From positions 1 to 64,000 of the forward strand of contig NTLF01000005.1 of assembly GCA_002631855.1 (NCBI GenBank): a DNA stretch of 64,000 nucleotides, in the 5' to 3' direction. Below are positions 43,837 to 50,735 of the stretch, piece by piece. The position numbers and the translations under genes were made by a program. Source of the stretch: Zunongwangia sp. ESRF-bin46 (GTDB lineage: Bacteria > Bacteroidota > Bacteroidia > Flavobacteriales > Flavobacteriaceae). The notes below the pieces were generated by a model that saw only the letters and a list, made by a program, of their open reading frames with translations, had not been told where the DNA came from and searched no databases. Within the stretch, counting starts at the first letter, position 1, and every line of letters starts with the position of its first letter.

Positions 43837-44223
43837 TCAGTGCTGTTTTGGTTTTAATACATCAATAAAAATCACTTTAAATTTATCGCCATCATTTGTA
43901 TAAATCATCTCAGAAATTCCATTTATAATAGCGGGATTTTTCCTTGCTGAATTATAGAATTTTGTATCCATTAATTCAAAAGTGTCATCGTCATATTGAA
44001 GAAAAACACTTGTAATCACGCTATTTTCTACCAATACTTTTCCTGAGACACATCTAGAAGATTCATCTTCGAAAAATGATATAAAGACATTTCGATGCAT
44101 ATCATCTAATACAGGAAACGCCCCCCGAGTATCAAATGAATTCTGCAACCTAGTGTAACAATCTTGTGCGTTGGTAGCCGAAGTAACTACACTTAAAACC
44201 ATAATGATATAAAATTTCTTCAT
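43837..44223 (-). CDS. Small exported protein, cassette-borne
   Basis: 128 residues. Signal peptide about 1-19 (ending TNAQ). The mature part, with two cysteines at about 22 and 58, begins DCYTRLQNSFDTRGAFPVLDD and ends in a beta strand KVIFIDVLKPK. No family is recognised. The cassette ends TGTGGTGC (43822) and GCACCACA (44267) are an exact 8-bp complement 440 bp apart. The gene fills the cassette. Confidence 0.6.
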   Translation of the reverse strand: MKKFYIIMVLSVVTSATNAQDCYTRLQNSFDTRGAFPVLDDMHRNVFISFFEDESSRCVSGKVLVENSVITSVFLQYDDDTFELMDTKFYNSARKNPAIINGISEMIYTNDGDKFKVIFIDVLKPKQH

Positions 44224-44269
44224 TTATTTTGATTTTTATAAGATGAAATTCTCTTTTTGTTTTAATGCA

Positions 44270-44345
44270 CCACAGCGTGTTTGTATAAGATTAGTTGCGT
44301 GGTTTAGGTACTAAAGTTAGCAATTAATTTTATACGGTGTTAGCC
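44270..44345. repeat. attC-like element 8
   Basis: CCACAGC (44270) to GTTAGCC (44339-44345), 76 bp. Inner arms GTATAAGATTAGTTGC and GCAATTAATTTTATAC pair at 13-14 of 16 places. The long core is reduced to CTAAAGTTA. Confidence 0.65.
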
Positions 44346-44358
44346 ACAGGTTTTTGCT

Positions 44359-44886
44359 TTAGGAAAAATCAGGACTATAGATTTCGTGTTTGAAATCAGA
44401 GTTTCGTGTTATGAATTCAATAGTAGAAATCGCGTTCTCTTCCCTTCGAAGCGTTATAATTTTATTTTTGATAGTATGTTTTTTATTCAGTAGATAAATT
44501 TCAAAAGTGTTGAATGATGTTGAAAACTCGGGGTTAGCTATACTCATATATGCACCTCTTTCTCTTCTTTTGAATTTGAGTAATGAAACAGCGGAAACAT
44601 TTAGAGTTGTAATTGGATCTTTTAAAATCAACTTTCCCCAGGAAAAATATCCAACGTTAATTCCTTGATTATCTATTACCAGTCCTTTTTTCATAACGAA
44701 AACCGAAACAGCAAGAAATAAACTGGTTATAAAGGCAAGAACTGCAATAATCCGAATCAGACCATCAGATTCAAATGCAACGGCAAATGTCAGACAGAGT
44801 CCCATCAAAAAAAATAGATAGAAATAAAATTTCACATTTCCATTGAATGCACTTTCTAAGATTAAAGTTTTTTGGTCAGTTTTCAA
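44359..44886 (-). CDS. Two-TM membrane protein, cassette-borne
   Basis: 175 residues. Two adjacent hydrophobic segments (about 20-38 and 43-65) precede a cytoplasmic domain of about 110 residues (KGLVIDNQGINVGYFSWG and a KNKIITLRREEN strand) that resembles bacterial PH-like or PrgI-type membrane proteins, without certainty. It begins at TTG 44886, only 9 bp inside the cassette boundary. The ends GTTAGCCA (44339) and TGGCTAAC (44891) are exact complements. Confidence 0.6.
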   Translation of the reverse strand: MKTDQKTLILESAFNGNVKFYFYLFFLMGLCLTFAVAFESDGLIRIIAVLAFITSLFLAVSVFVMKKGLVIDNQGINVGYFSWGKLILKDPITTLNVSAVSLLKFKRRERGAYMSIANPEFSTSFNTFEIYLLNKKHTIKNKIITLRREENAISTIEFITRNSDFKHEIYSPDFS

Positions 44887-44891
44887 CTTAT

Positions 44892-45022
44892 GGCTAACGT
44901 ATTTGTATAAGATTATTTACGTGTTCAAGCACTAAAGCTAGCAAATAAATCACAGATAGAAAGTCCGCGAGGACTTTCGTAAGTAATATATAACTAGCAA
45001 TGAATTATACACGTTGTTGGCC
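44892..45022. repeat. attC-like element 9 (full length)
   Basis: GGCTAAC to GTTGGCC, 131 bp, with inner boxes TTGTATAA / AATTATACA, core GCACTAAAGCTAGCAAATAA and a perfect central hairpin GAAAGTCC-GCGA-GGACTTTC. A good reference copy. Confidence 0.72.
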
Positions 45023-45027
45023 TTTCG

Positions 45028-46284
45028 TTATTTTTTATTTAGAGCTTCAATTCTTTCTTTATAGTAATCGTCACCACTTAATTCATAGGCCTTGTTTAAG
45101 TATTTTAAGGCATTCTCTTTATCGTTTTGAGATTCAAAATACTCAGCCATCGAATCATAAGCATTTGCACTTGTTGAATTATACTTAATATTCATTTCAA
45201 AAAACATGAAGGCCTTCTCAGGTTGTCCCATTTGCATATTCATGTAGCCATAGCCATTTAACATTTCGTCTATCATTGGTGCAGTAGGAACACCAAAATG
45301 TTCGGTATAAATTTGTTCCTGCACCTTCAATAGCGAAACCAATTCTTCTATAGAGGTTTCTGGGTTATTATATTTTTGAGGTGATTTAAACTGATACCAT
45401 TCAAAAAGAAAAATCAGCCCATCTCTTATTGATGGTAAGGGAACTGTACCATGTAAATCTTCATTATAAACTTTCCATGAAAAATTTAATCCATTCTGTT
45501 TTTGAGATTTAGTATAATTTGAAAACTCAATGATTGAACGCGCAAACAAAGTAAATTCTGAAGAGTCATCCATAATATTCTCCATGTTTATTTCTTCATT
45601 CCACATATGTAGCTGCTCTGCAGCTAAAGACACAAAGAGGGACTTTCCTTCATAACTTTCTGTACTCAGTTTTTGTTTTGCCTGCTTCAATAATTTTTGG
45701 TCATCCCAATCCAAACTTGGATCTATGGCTATATAGTTTTGAAAGAGATGTTTATGATTAACCAACATATTTATAGTAAACAATCCGGCATAAGAATGTC
45801 CAATTAATGTACGATAGTTCATGGTTGGATACTTACTATCAATATATGGGATGAGTTCCTTCTCCATAAATTTAGTAAAGGTTTCTGCACCTCCAGTTTC
45901 ACTGTCCATTGCACTACCGCGTCTCATTTTTATCTGCGAAGTAGTTAAATCTCTTGTTCGGTTGCTGCGATTAGAAACCCCAACAAGTATCATATGTGGT
46001 AGGTAATGCCCCCAATAATTACCATAAACAGCTTCCAAAGTGCTTTCTAGTGAAAATCCATCCAGTAGATAAATTACGGCATATTTTTCATCATTATCTG
46101 GCTGAAAATTATCTGGTAATCTTACCCAAAAGTCACGGCTTTCACTTAAAGTTTTAGAAAATATGGAATCCACTATTCGATTTTGAAATTGCTCTGTTTG
46201 GGACACAGTTGTTTGTGCAATTGCATGTTGATTTACCATTAAAATCGATCCGATAAGTACTAATAAGTAGATATAATATTTCAT
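45028..46284 (-). CDS. Exported alpha/beta hydrolase esterase with C-terminal TPR
   Basis: 418 residues. Signal peptide about 1-23, an esterase-D/Fes-like hydrolase domain (about 30-290) with nucleophile elbow GHSYAG (about residue 164) and the YLLDGF and MILVGVSNR strands, then two TPR-like helical pairs (about 340-415, MGQPEKAFMFFEMNI, KENALKYLNKAYEL). Related enzymes hydrolyse siderophore or cinnamoyl esters. Cassette ends GTTGGCCTT (45016) and AAGGCTAAC (46363) match apart from one G-T pair; the stop is 6 bp from element 9. Confidence 0.8.
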   Translation of the reverse strand: MKYYIYLLVLIGSILMVNQHAIAQTTVSQTEQFQNRIVDSIFSKTLSESRDFWVRLPDNFQPDNDEKYAVIYLLDGFSLESTLEAVYGNYWGHYLPHMILVGVSNRSNRTRDLTTSQIKMRRGSAMDSETGGAETFTKFMEKELIPYIDSKYPTMNYRTLIGHSYAGLFTINMLVNHKHLFQNYIAIDPSLDWDDQKLLKQAKQKLSTESYEGKSLFVSLAAEQLHMWNEEINMENIMDDSSEFTLFARSIIEFSNYTKSQKQNGLNFSWKVYNEDLHGTVPLPSIRDGLIFLFEWYQFKSPQKYNNPETSIEELVSLLKVQEQIYTEHFGVPTAPMIDEMLNGYGYMNMQMGQPEKAFMFFEMNIKYNSTSANAYDSMAEYFESQNDKENALKYLNKAYELSGDDYYKERIEALNKK

Positions 46285-46364
46285 TAATTTCTTTTGAATT
46301 TAAATATAACTAAATACATACGTTAAACTAAAAATTTATATTGGTATTAGTTGTTCATAATGAA

Positions 46365-46496
46365 GGCTAACGGTTTTGTATATGAAAAGTACGCCTTTTT
46401 TAGCAGACGTAGTTTTCAGTTGCAACGTTTTGTTATAAAGTGGCGAGAACTCAAATATAACGAAAGCTGGCGTATTTTTTATATACGTTGTTATGT
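46365..46496. repeat. attC-like element 10 (full length)
   Basis: GGCTAAC to GTTATGT, 132 bp. Inner arms GTATATGAAAAGTACGCC and GGCGTATTTTTTATATAC pair at 15 of 18 places. Outer boxes of this single element do not match each other well. Short open frames running through it are not considered genes. Confidence 0.7.
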
Positions 46497-46616
46497 GCAT
46501 ACTGGATTCAATAGTATTGCTTTTTTTGAAAATTGTCCATGCGTTAGTAATAAACATCCATTCCATAGTCTTTTGTTTCGTCTCAAATTTGCACTGTAAC
46601 AAATAAACAAGAAACG

Positions 46617-47336
46617 ATGAAAACTAAAGTTCCATTAAAATTAGCATTCCTAGTTTTTCTACTAGGATTTACAATTCAAACATTTTCAAAATCTAAAAAC
46701 ACAAACATTATGAACAGTACAAAAAAAGAAACTATCGGATTATTAGTAATTATGAAAGCAAAAACAGGAAAAGAACAAGACGTCAAAAACTTCTTACTTG
46801 GTGGATTAGCATTAGTAAATCAAGAACCTCAAACAGTATCTTGGTTTGCCTTTCAAATAGATAATAATACTTTTGGTATTTATGATACTTTTGAAGTAGA
46901 AGAAGGAAGACAAGCACATTTAACAGGCGAAGTTGCGAAGGCATTATTAGCAAATGCAGGTGATTTATTAGAGAACTTTGATCCTAGCACAGATATTCAA
47001 GCAGTAGATGTATTAGCATTTAATCATAAATCCGGCTTGCAAAACAAGGGTTTGCTTGTTATTATGAAATCTAAAGAAGCAAAGACAACAGATGTTGAAA
47101 ACTTCCTTAATGTCGGTAAACAATTAGTTGGTGACGAGCCAAAAACTTTATCTTGGTATGCTATAAAAATAGATGCTACTACATATGCAATCTTTGATAC
47201 TTTTGCAGATGATTCTGGTAGAGATACACATTTAACAGGGAAAGTTGCAGCAGCACTTATGGAAAATGCGCCTGTTCTTTTAGATGGTTTTGAAGCATCA
47301 GCAATTCAAAAAATAGACATCATAGCTTCGAAATAA
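46617..47336 (+). CDS. Exported tandem ABM-fold (monooxygenase-like) protein
   Basis: 239 residues. An N-terminal signal/anchor (about 8-23) is followed by two copies of an ABM-like ferredoxin-fold domain (about 38-130 and 143-239). Each has GLLVIMK, W[FY]A, FGIYDTF or YAIFDTF and HLTG[EK]VA at matching places, so it is an internal duplication. ABM proteins include small cofactor-free quinol monooxygenases; activity is not provable here. It is one of two plus-strand genes in a 1.8-kb cassette, with its own terminator. Confidence 0.78.
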   Translation: MKTKVPLKLAFLVFLLGFTIQTFSKSKNTNIMNSTKKETIGLLVIMKAKTGKEQDVKNFLLGGLALVNQEPQTVSWFAFQIDNNTFGIYDTFEVEEGRQAHLTGEVAKALLANAGDLLENFDPSTDIQAVDVLAFNHKSGLQNKGLLVIMKSKEAKTTDVENFLNVGKQLVGDEPKTLSWYAIKIDATTYAIFDTFADDSGRDTHLTGKVAAALMENAPVLLDGFEASAIQKIDIIASK

Positions 47337-47348
47337 TTGTTATCTTTA

Positions 47349-47380
47349 GAAAGGAGTGTAACAAACACTCCTTTCTTTTT
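47349..47380 (+). terminator. Terminator inside cassette, after the tandem ABM gene
   Basis: GAAAGGAGTGT, loop, ACACTCCTTTC followed by TTTTT: a perfect 11-bp stem. It separates two genes of one cassette, so the AraC gene needs its own promoter or read-through. Confidence 0.85.
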
Positions 47381-47412
47381 AATACGTAACATTAAAGAAG
47401 AAATAGACTCTT

Positions 47413-48276
47413 ATGGCTCAAATTATTATTGATAAGCAAAATGGTGAACTGGCATTTAGACTAGAAAGGTTTGAAAATCTTAATCAATTTGACCATTTAC
47501 AGCGAAAAAATTATTATTCTATTATTTTACTAAAAGGAAACAATTACAAGTTAAATGTAGATGTTTCTAATTATGAATTACAAGGCAACCAAATGATTTG
47601 CTTGTCACCTTATCAACCATTTATGATTTCTTCTGAAGAGTCTTGTTCAGGCTGGTTATTAAATTTTCACCCTGACTTTTTTTGCACATATCGACATCAA
47701 AATGAAATTGAAACAGAGGGCATTCTTTTTAACAACTTTCATGGATTACCACATTTTAAAATTTCTGAAGAAGCGTTGTTTTTTAACCTTATAGATCAAA
47801 TTTCAAAAGAAATGGATAGAGATTCTATTGCTCAGCATGAGGTTCTTGTGGCTTTTTTAAAGGTGTTTTTAATAGAAGCTGTGAGACAAAAAAAACAATC
47901 CAATAAAGATATAGTGCCAAAATTTTCTGATGGTCAATCTGAAATATTGCAAAATTTAGTAGATTCTATTGAGAAGAATTATTCTGAGTTACACTCTCCG
48001 AAAGATTATGCAGATGTTTTATGTGTTAGCACTAAAACATTGGCTGGAATTGTGAAAAAATATTTACAGCAAACACCTAGTTCGTTAATTTCTAATAGAA
48101 TTATTATAGAGGCTAAACGCGAACTATATTTAACCTCAAAACCTTTGAAACAAATCGCAGCTAATCTTGGGTATGACGATGAATTTTATTTTAGTAGGTT
48201 TTTCAAGAAGAAAGTAGGTGTTTCTCCCGATAATTATAGAAAGACAGTAGGTCTTGCTAAACTAGAAAAATTATGA
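47413..48276 (+). CDS. AraC-family transcriptional regulator
   Basis: 287 residues. A cupin-like N-terminal sensor region (about 1-165) and a C-terminal AraC DNA-binding domain (about 185-283) with both helix-turn-helices: SPKDYADVLCVSTKTLAGIVKKYL and LKQIAANLGYDDEFYFSRFFKKKVGVSP. It may control the neighbouring tandem ABM gene. A regulator inside a gene cassette is uncommon. The cassette ends match perfectly over 10 bp (46490 and 48296). Confidence 0.9.
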   Translation: MAQIIIDKQNGELAFRLERFENLNQFDHLQRKNYYSIILLKGNNYKLNVDVSNYELQGNQMICLSPYQPFMISSEESCSGWLLNFHPDFFCTYRHQNEIETEGILFNNFHGLPHFKISEEALFFNLIDQISKEMDRDSIAQHEVLVAFLKVFLIEAVRQKKQSNKDIVPKFSDGQSEILQNLVDSIEKNYSELHSPKDYADVLCVSTKTLAGIVKKYLQQTPSSLISNRIIIEAKRELYLTSKPLKQIAANLGYDDEFYFSRFFKKKVGVSPDNYRKTVGLAKLEKL

Positions 48277-48298
48277 TTGTCAGTATGTCTTAAGTTGC

Positions 48299-48429
48299 AC
48301 ATAACGGTTTCGGCTATGAGTAGTTGCGTGCTTTAGCACTTAACTTTGCAAGTACACACCAAGTTGGAAATTCCGCAGGAATTTCCAAAGTAGGCGAGAA
48401 CAAGCAATTACTTATAGCCATTGTTACCT
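48299..48429. repeat. attC-like element 11 (full length)
   Basis: ACATAAC to GTTACCT, 131 bp. Inner arms GGCTATGAGTAGTTGC and GCAATTACTTATAGCC pair at 14 of 16; the central hairpin GGAAATTCC-GCA-GGAATTTCC is perfect. Outer boxes match the far ends of neighbouring cassettes, not each other. Confidence 0.75.
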
Positions 48430-48448
48430 GCAGTATTTATTGTTTGGT

Positions 48449-49102
48449 TTAACTTTCTTTTTCATAATAGTCACATAAATCGGAAACGATACATTCTTCA
48501 CATTTAGGTTTTCTTGATTTGCAGACGTTCATTCCGTGCTGTATTAGCCACTCGTGAGCGTGTTTTTTATATTTTTTTGGTGTAAGTCTGTTTATTTCGT
48601 CAGCGGTATGTTCGTTGGTTTTAGTGTCCACTATTCCAAGTCGGTTCAAAACTCTGTGTACGTGTGTGTCAACTGCAATAGTGTCTCCACCAAAATTGAA
48701 GTTCATTAAAATGTCCGCGCATTTCCGGCCAACTCCTTGTAGTTCCAAAAGTTCTTTTTCTGTTCGTGGTACTTCTCCGTTGTGATTGTCTATTAACTGT
48801 TGGCACATTTCTTTTAAATGTTTTGTCTTTCGATTATAATGTGCCACAGGTTTAATCAACTCGGTAAGTTCGTCATCTGACAAATCCAATATTTCTTTTG
48901 GTGTTGTAGCATTATCATATAGGGCATTGCACGCTCGGATTACCCGTTTTGTGTGGGTCATTGTTGAAAGCATTACAGAGACCAAACTTTTAAAATCCGT
49001 ACTGTTGAGTCCGTTTTTTTCCCATTCATTATCGTTTTCGGCAAATATTTCGTACTCGTTGCTTAATTTCTCGTAAACTTTTTCAATTTTCTTTTTCGCC
49101 AT
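48449..49102 (-). CDS. nth: Endonuclease III (DNA glycosylase/AP lyase), cassette-borne
   Basis: 217 residues from ATG 49102; the frame continues 24 codons upstream into the cassette end. HhH-GPD glycosylase: LQGVGRKCADIL holds the catalytic Lys, IAVDTHVHRV the catalytic Asp, and the C-terminal CKSRKPKCEECIVSDLC gives the 4Fe-4S pattern C-x6-C-x2-C-x5-C. Repairs oxidised pyrimidines. Its placement between two attC-like elements with perfectly complementary 10-bp ends suggests that this is an acquired, extra copy; whether a chromosomal nth exists elsewhere cannot be seen. Confidence 0.9.
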   Translation of the reverse strand: MAKKKIEKVYEKLSNEYEIFAENDNEWEKNGLNSTDFKSLVSVMLSTMTHTKRVIRACNALYDNATTPKEILDLSDDELTELIKPVAHYNRKTKHLKEMCQQLIDNHNGEVPRTEKELLELQGVGRKCADILMNFNFGGDTIAVDTHVHRVLNRLGIVDTKTNEHTADEINRLTPKKYKKHAHEWLIQHGMNVCKSRKPKCEECIVSDLCDYYEKES

Positions 49103-49136
49103 TTTTTCTATTATGTTTTTTGTGTTGTCATATTGC

Positions 49137-49268
49137 AGGTAACGGCTCGGTATATGATTTGTTGCGAGTCTCAAGCATCTAATTTAGCAAATAAAAACCG
49201 AATTGAGAAACTGCGATAATATTCCAGAGTAGGCGAGAAGCAGCAATAAATTATATACATTGTTGGCT
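49137..49268. repeat. attC-like element 12 (full length)
   Basis: AGGTAAC to GTTGGCT, 132 bp. Inner arms GTATATGATTTGTTGC and GCAATAAATTATATAC pair almost fully; core GCATCTAATTTAGCAAATAA is shared with elements 0 and 4. Confidence 0.72.
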
Positions 49269-49642
49269 AAGGTTTTTTATTTTTCTGCGTTCCATTCAGA
49301 CGTAAAGCTTACGTACTGCTTGTAATTCGTGCGTTATTTTCATTTTACACTTAAATATCAAAAAAAAAATCTCCGCATTACTATTCCGCATTTTTATTCT
49401 GATCGTTTAGCCGTAACGTTTAGCGATTCTGATATTCAGCCAAAAGTTGATTGTTTCAAAATTTTCGATGAAATTAAATGAAGTTGGGTAAGCCTAAATT
49501 CGAGCGTAAGATTCCGCAAGAATAAATAATTCCGGCGTAATACTTTTCAAGTTTCAGATTCAAATTTCAGTTTAGTTTTTTGAGGCAGACTATTACAGAA
49601 TTTCGTTAAATCCGTAGAATTGTAAGTGAGGACCAAAATCTT
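49269..49642. other. Cassette without an evident gene
   Basis: 374 bp between two attC-like boxes whose outer ends match at 9 of 10 places (GTTGGCTAAG at 49262, CTTTGCCAAC at 49640). No frame above about 40 codons begins with a usual start. The stretch is AT-rich with scattered TTCCG and CCGCA motifs. It may hold a promoter, a small RNA or a decayed gene. Confidence 0.5.
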
Positions 49643-49715
49643 TGCCAACTAGTTTATATGAACACCTTTTATGCCCTTATCAACCTTATTGGGCATGCTA
49701 TGAGCAGGTTTTATG
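49643..49715. repeat. attC-like element 13 (right boundary, partial)
   Basis: Begins with TGCCAAC and contains a hairpin ATGCCC (49671) / GGGCAT (49691). No R'-like GTTRRRY end is visible; it probably marks the right boundary of the array. Confidence 0.4.
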
Positions 49716-49749
49716 CTTTTAAGTTATTCTTATTTTAAATAATCAAGGG

Positions 49750-50040
49750 GGGAGTATCTTTCAAATATAGGTAAAAATCCTAAATCACAAAATTAGGTGC
49801 TTGTATGCTGTATTGTTTTTTGGGGTTTTGCTTAGGTTTGGTTCGAGACTGGCTCGATATTCCTTCGAGGTTTCTTCGAGAAACACCTGCTTTTACGGGC
49901 AATGGTCGAAGTATTCTCGAAGAAAACTCGGATGAAACTAGGGGAGTGCACCTTGCTTTTTTTGGGTACACGCTTGTTTTTTAAGGGAATACGTTTTATA
50001 TTTCGGGGCTCCCCTTTTTATAACTTAACCAAATTCTACT
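49750..50040 (+). promoter_or_regulatory. Long leader of the DUF6266 gene with TTCGAG-type dyads
   Basis: Non-coding stretch with several TTCGAG/CTCGAA words. TTTCTTCGAGAA (49872-49883) and TTCTCGAAGAAA (49915-49926) are exact 12-bp inverted copies and could pair in the transcript. A C-run/G-run pair near 50,010-50,025 follows. It looks like a structured 5' leader or a regulatory array; nothing more can be said. Confidence 0.4.
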
Positions 50041-50044
50041 TGTT

Positions 50045-50686
50045 ATGGCAACATTCAATAATGGTATTTTAGGTGGTTTTTCCGGTACGGTGGGTGCTGT
50101 GGTAGGTACTACGTGGCGCGGTGTCCCAGTGATGCGAAGCAAACCAAAAAAGTCGACCAAGAAGCCGAGCCCTGCACAACTGCGCAACCGACTAAAGTTT
50201 AAAATGATGTACGCTTTTATGCTACCGATAAAAGCTTTTTTAAACGAAAGCTTTGACCAACCCGAAGAAAAGAAAAGCCGTTTCGATCTCGCGAAGTCGT
50301 ACTTTTTAAAGGAGGCCATGATTCCCACGGCCGATAGTTTTATAATTGATTATCCAAAAGTGCTTATTAGCAAAGGCCCCATACGCGGGTTGGTGGATGC
50401 ATCTATCACGGCGCAAGCGGATCAAAAAGCATTGTTGCAATGGACAGACAATAGCGCACTGGGCTTGGCATATGCTAAGGATGTACTATCGGCTATTGCC
50501 TATGTGCCCGCTACGCAAGACTTTATTTTCTTTGAAGCCGCCGCTCAACGACATATGGGGGAAGTGGTGTTACAATTCCCCGAAGAACTGCACGATCTTA
50601 CGCTAGAGGTGTGGGCAACGTTTAAAAATAAAGAATCGAAACAGTACTCCACCAGTGACTATCTAGGTAGTATAACGGTTGTATAA
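50045..50686 (+). CDS. DUF6266 family protein
   Basis: 213 residues. The opening MATFNNGILGGFSGTVGAVVG-TTWRG and the basic MRSKPKKSTKKPS are the hallmark of DUF6266, a Bacteroidota-only family that often occurs in multiple copies. The rest (about 60-213) resembles two Ig/fibronectin-like beta domains. There is no signal peptide. The gene is visibly richer in GC than the cassette array to its left. Function unknown. Confidence 0.8.
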   Translation: MATFNNGILGGFSGTVGAVVGTTWRGVPVMRSKPKKSTKKPSPAQLRNRLKFKMMYAFMLPIKAFLNESFDQPEEKKSRFDLAKSYFLKEAMIPTADSFIIDYPKVLISKGPIRGLVDASITAQADQKALLQWTDNSALGLAYAKDVLSAIAYVPATQDFIFFEAAAQRHMGEVVLQFPEELHDLTLEVWATFKNKESKQYSTSDYLGSITVV

Positions 50687-50735
50687 CACAATAAACTTAT
50701 TTGCGTACTACTGAAAGTTGAAATATTAAAAACAG

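Larger units (their letters stand above)
37010..49715. mobile_element. Integron-like gene cassette array (no integrase in window)
   Basis: About 12.7 kb in which single genes, nearly all on the minus strand, are separated by imperfect palindromes of about 45-150 bp. Each palindrome begins with a sequence like RYYYAAC and ends with one like GTTRRRY, with an inner inverted pair and mostly a central hairpin. The end of one palindrome and the start of the next are complementary across the gene between them (10/10 bases for two cassettes, 8/8 for three, 9/10 for another). That is what insertion of circular cassettes at attC sites produces. No tyrosine recombinase or attI is seen, so it corresponds to what is called a CALIN (cluster of attC sites lacking integrase). 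Left boundary is degenerate. Confidence 0.7.

Noticed and set aside
45000-45188. 62-codon plus-strand frame
   Set aside because: It begins inside attC-like element 9 and is antisense to the esterase gene.
46336-46602. Two overlapping frames of 82-88 codons on both strands
   Set aside because: They coincide with attC-like element 10 and its flank; palindromic DNA yields such symmetrical frames. No conserved features are seen.
37010-49715. CRISPR array
   Set aside because: The repeats are far longer than CRISPR repeats, imperfect, irregularly spaced and separated by genes, with no cas genes.
37010-49715. Prophage or conjugative element
   Set aside because: No phage structural, transfer, transposase or recombinase genes are found among the products.
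49780-49971. 63-codon minus-strand frame
   Set aside because: It is within the structured DUF6266 leader, and its basic low-complexity product arises from TTCGAG repeats.
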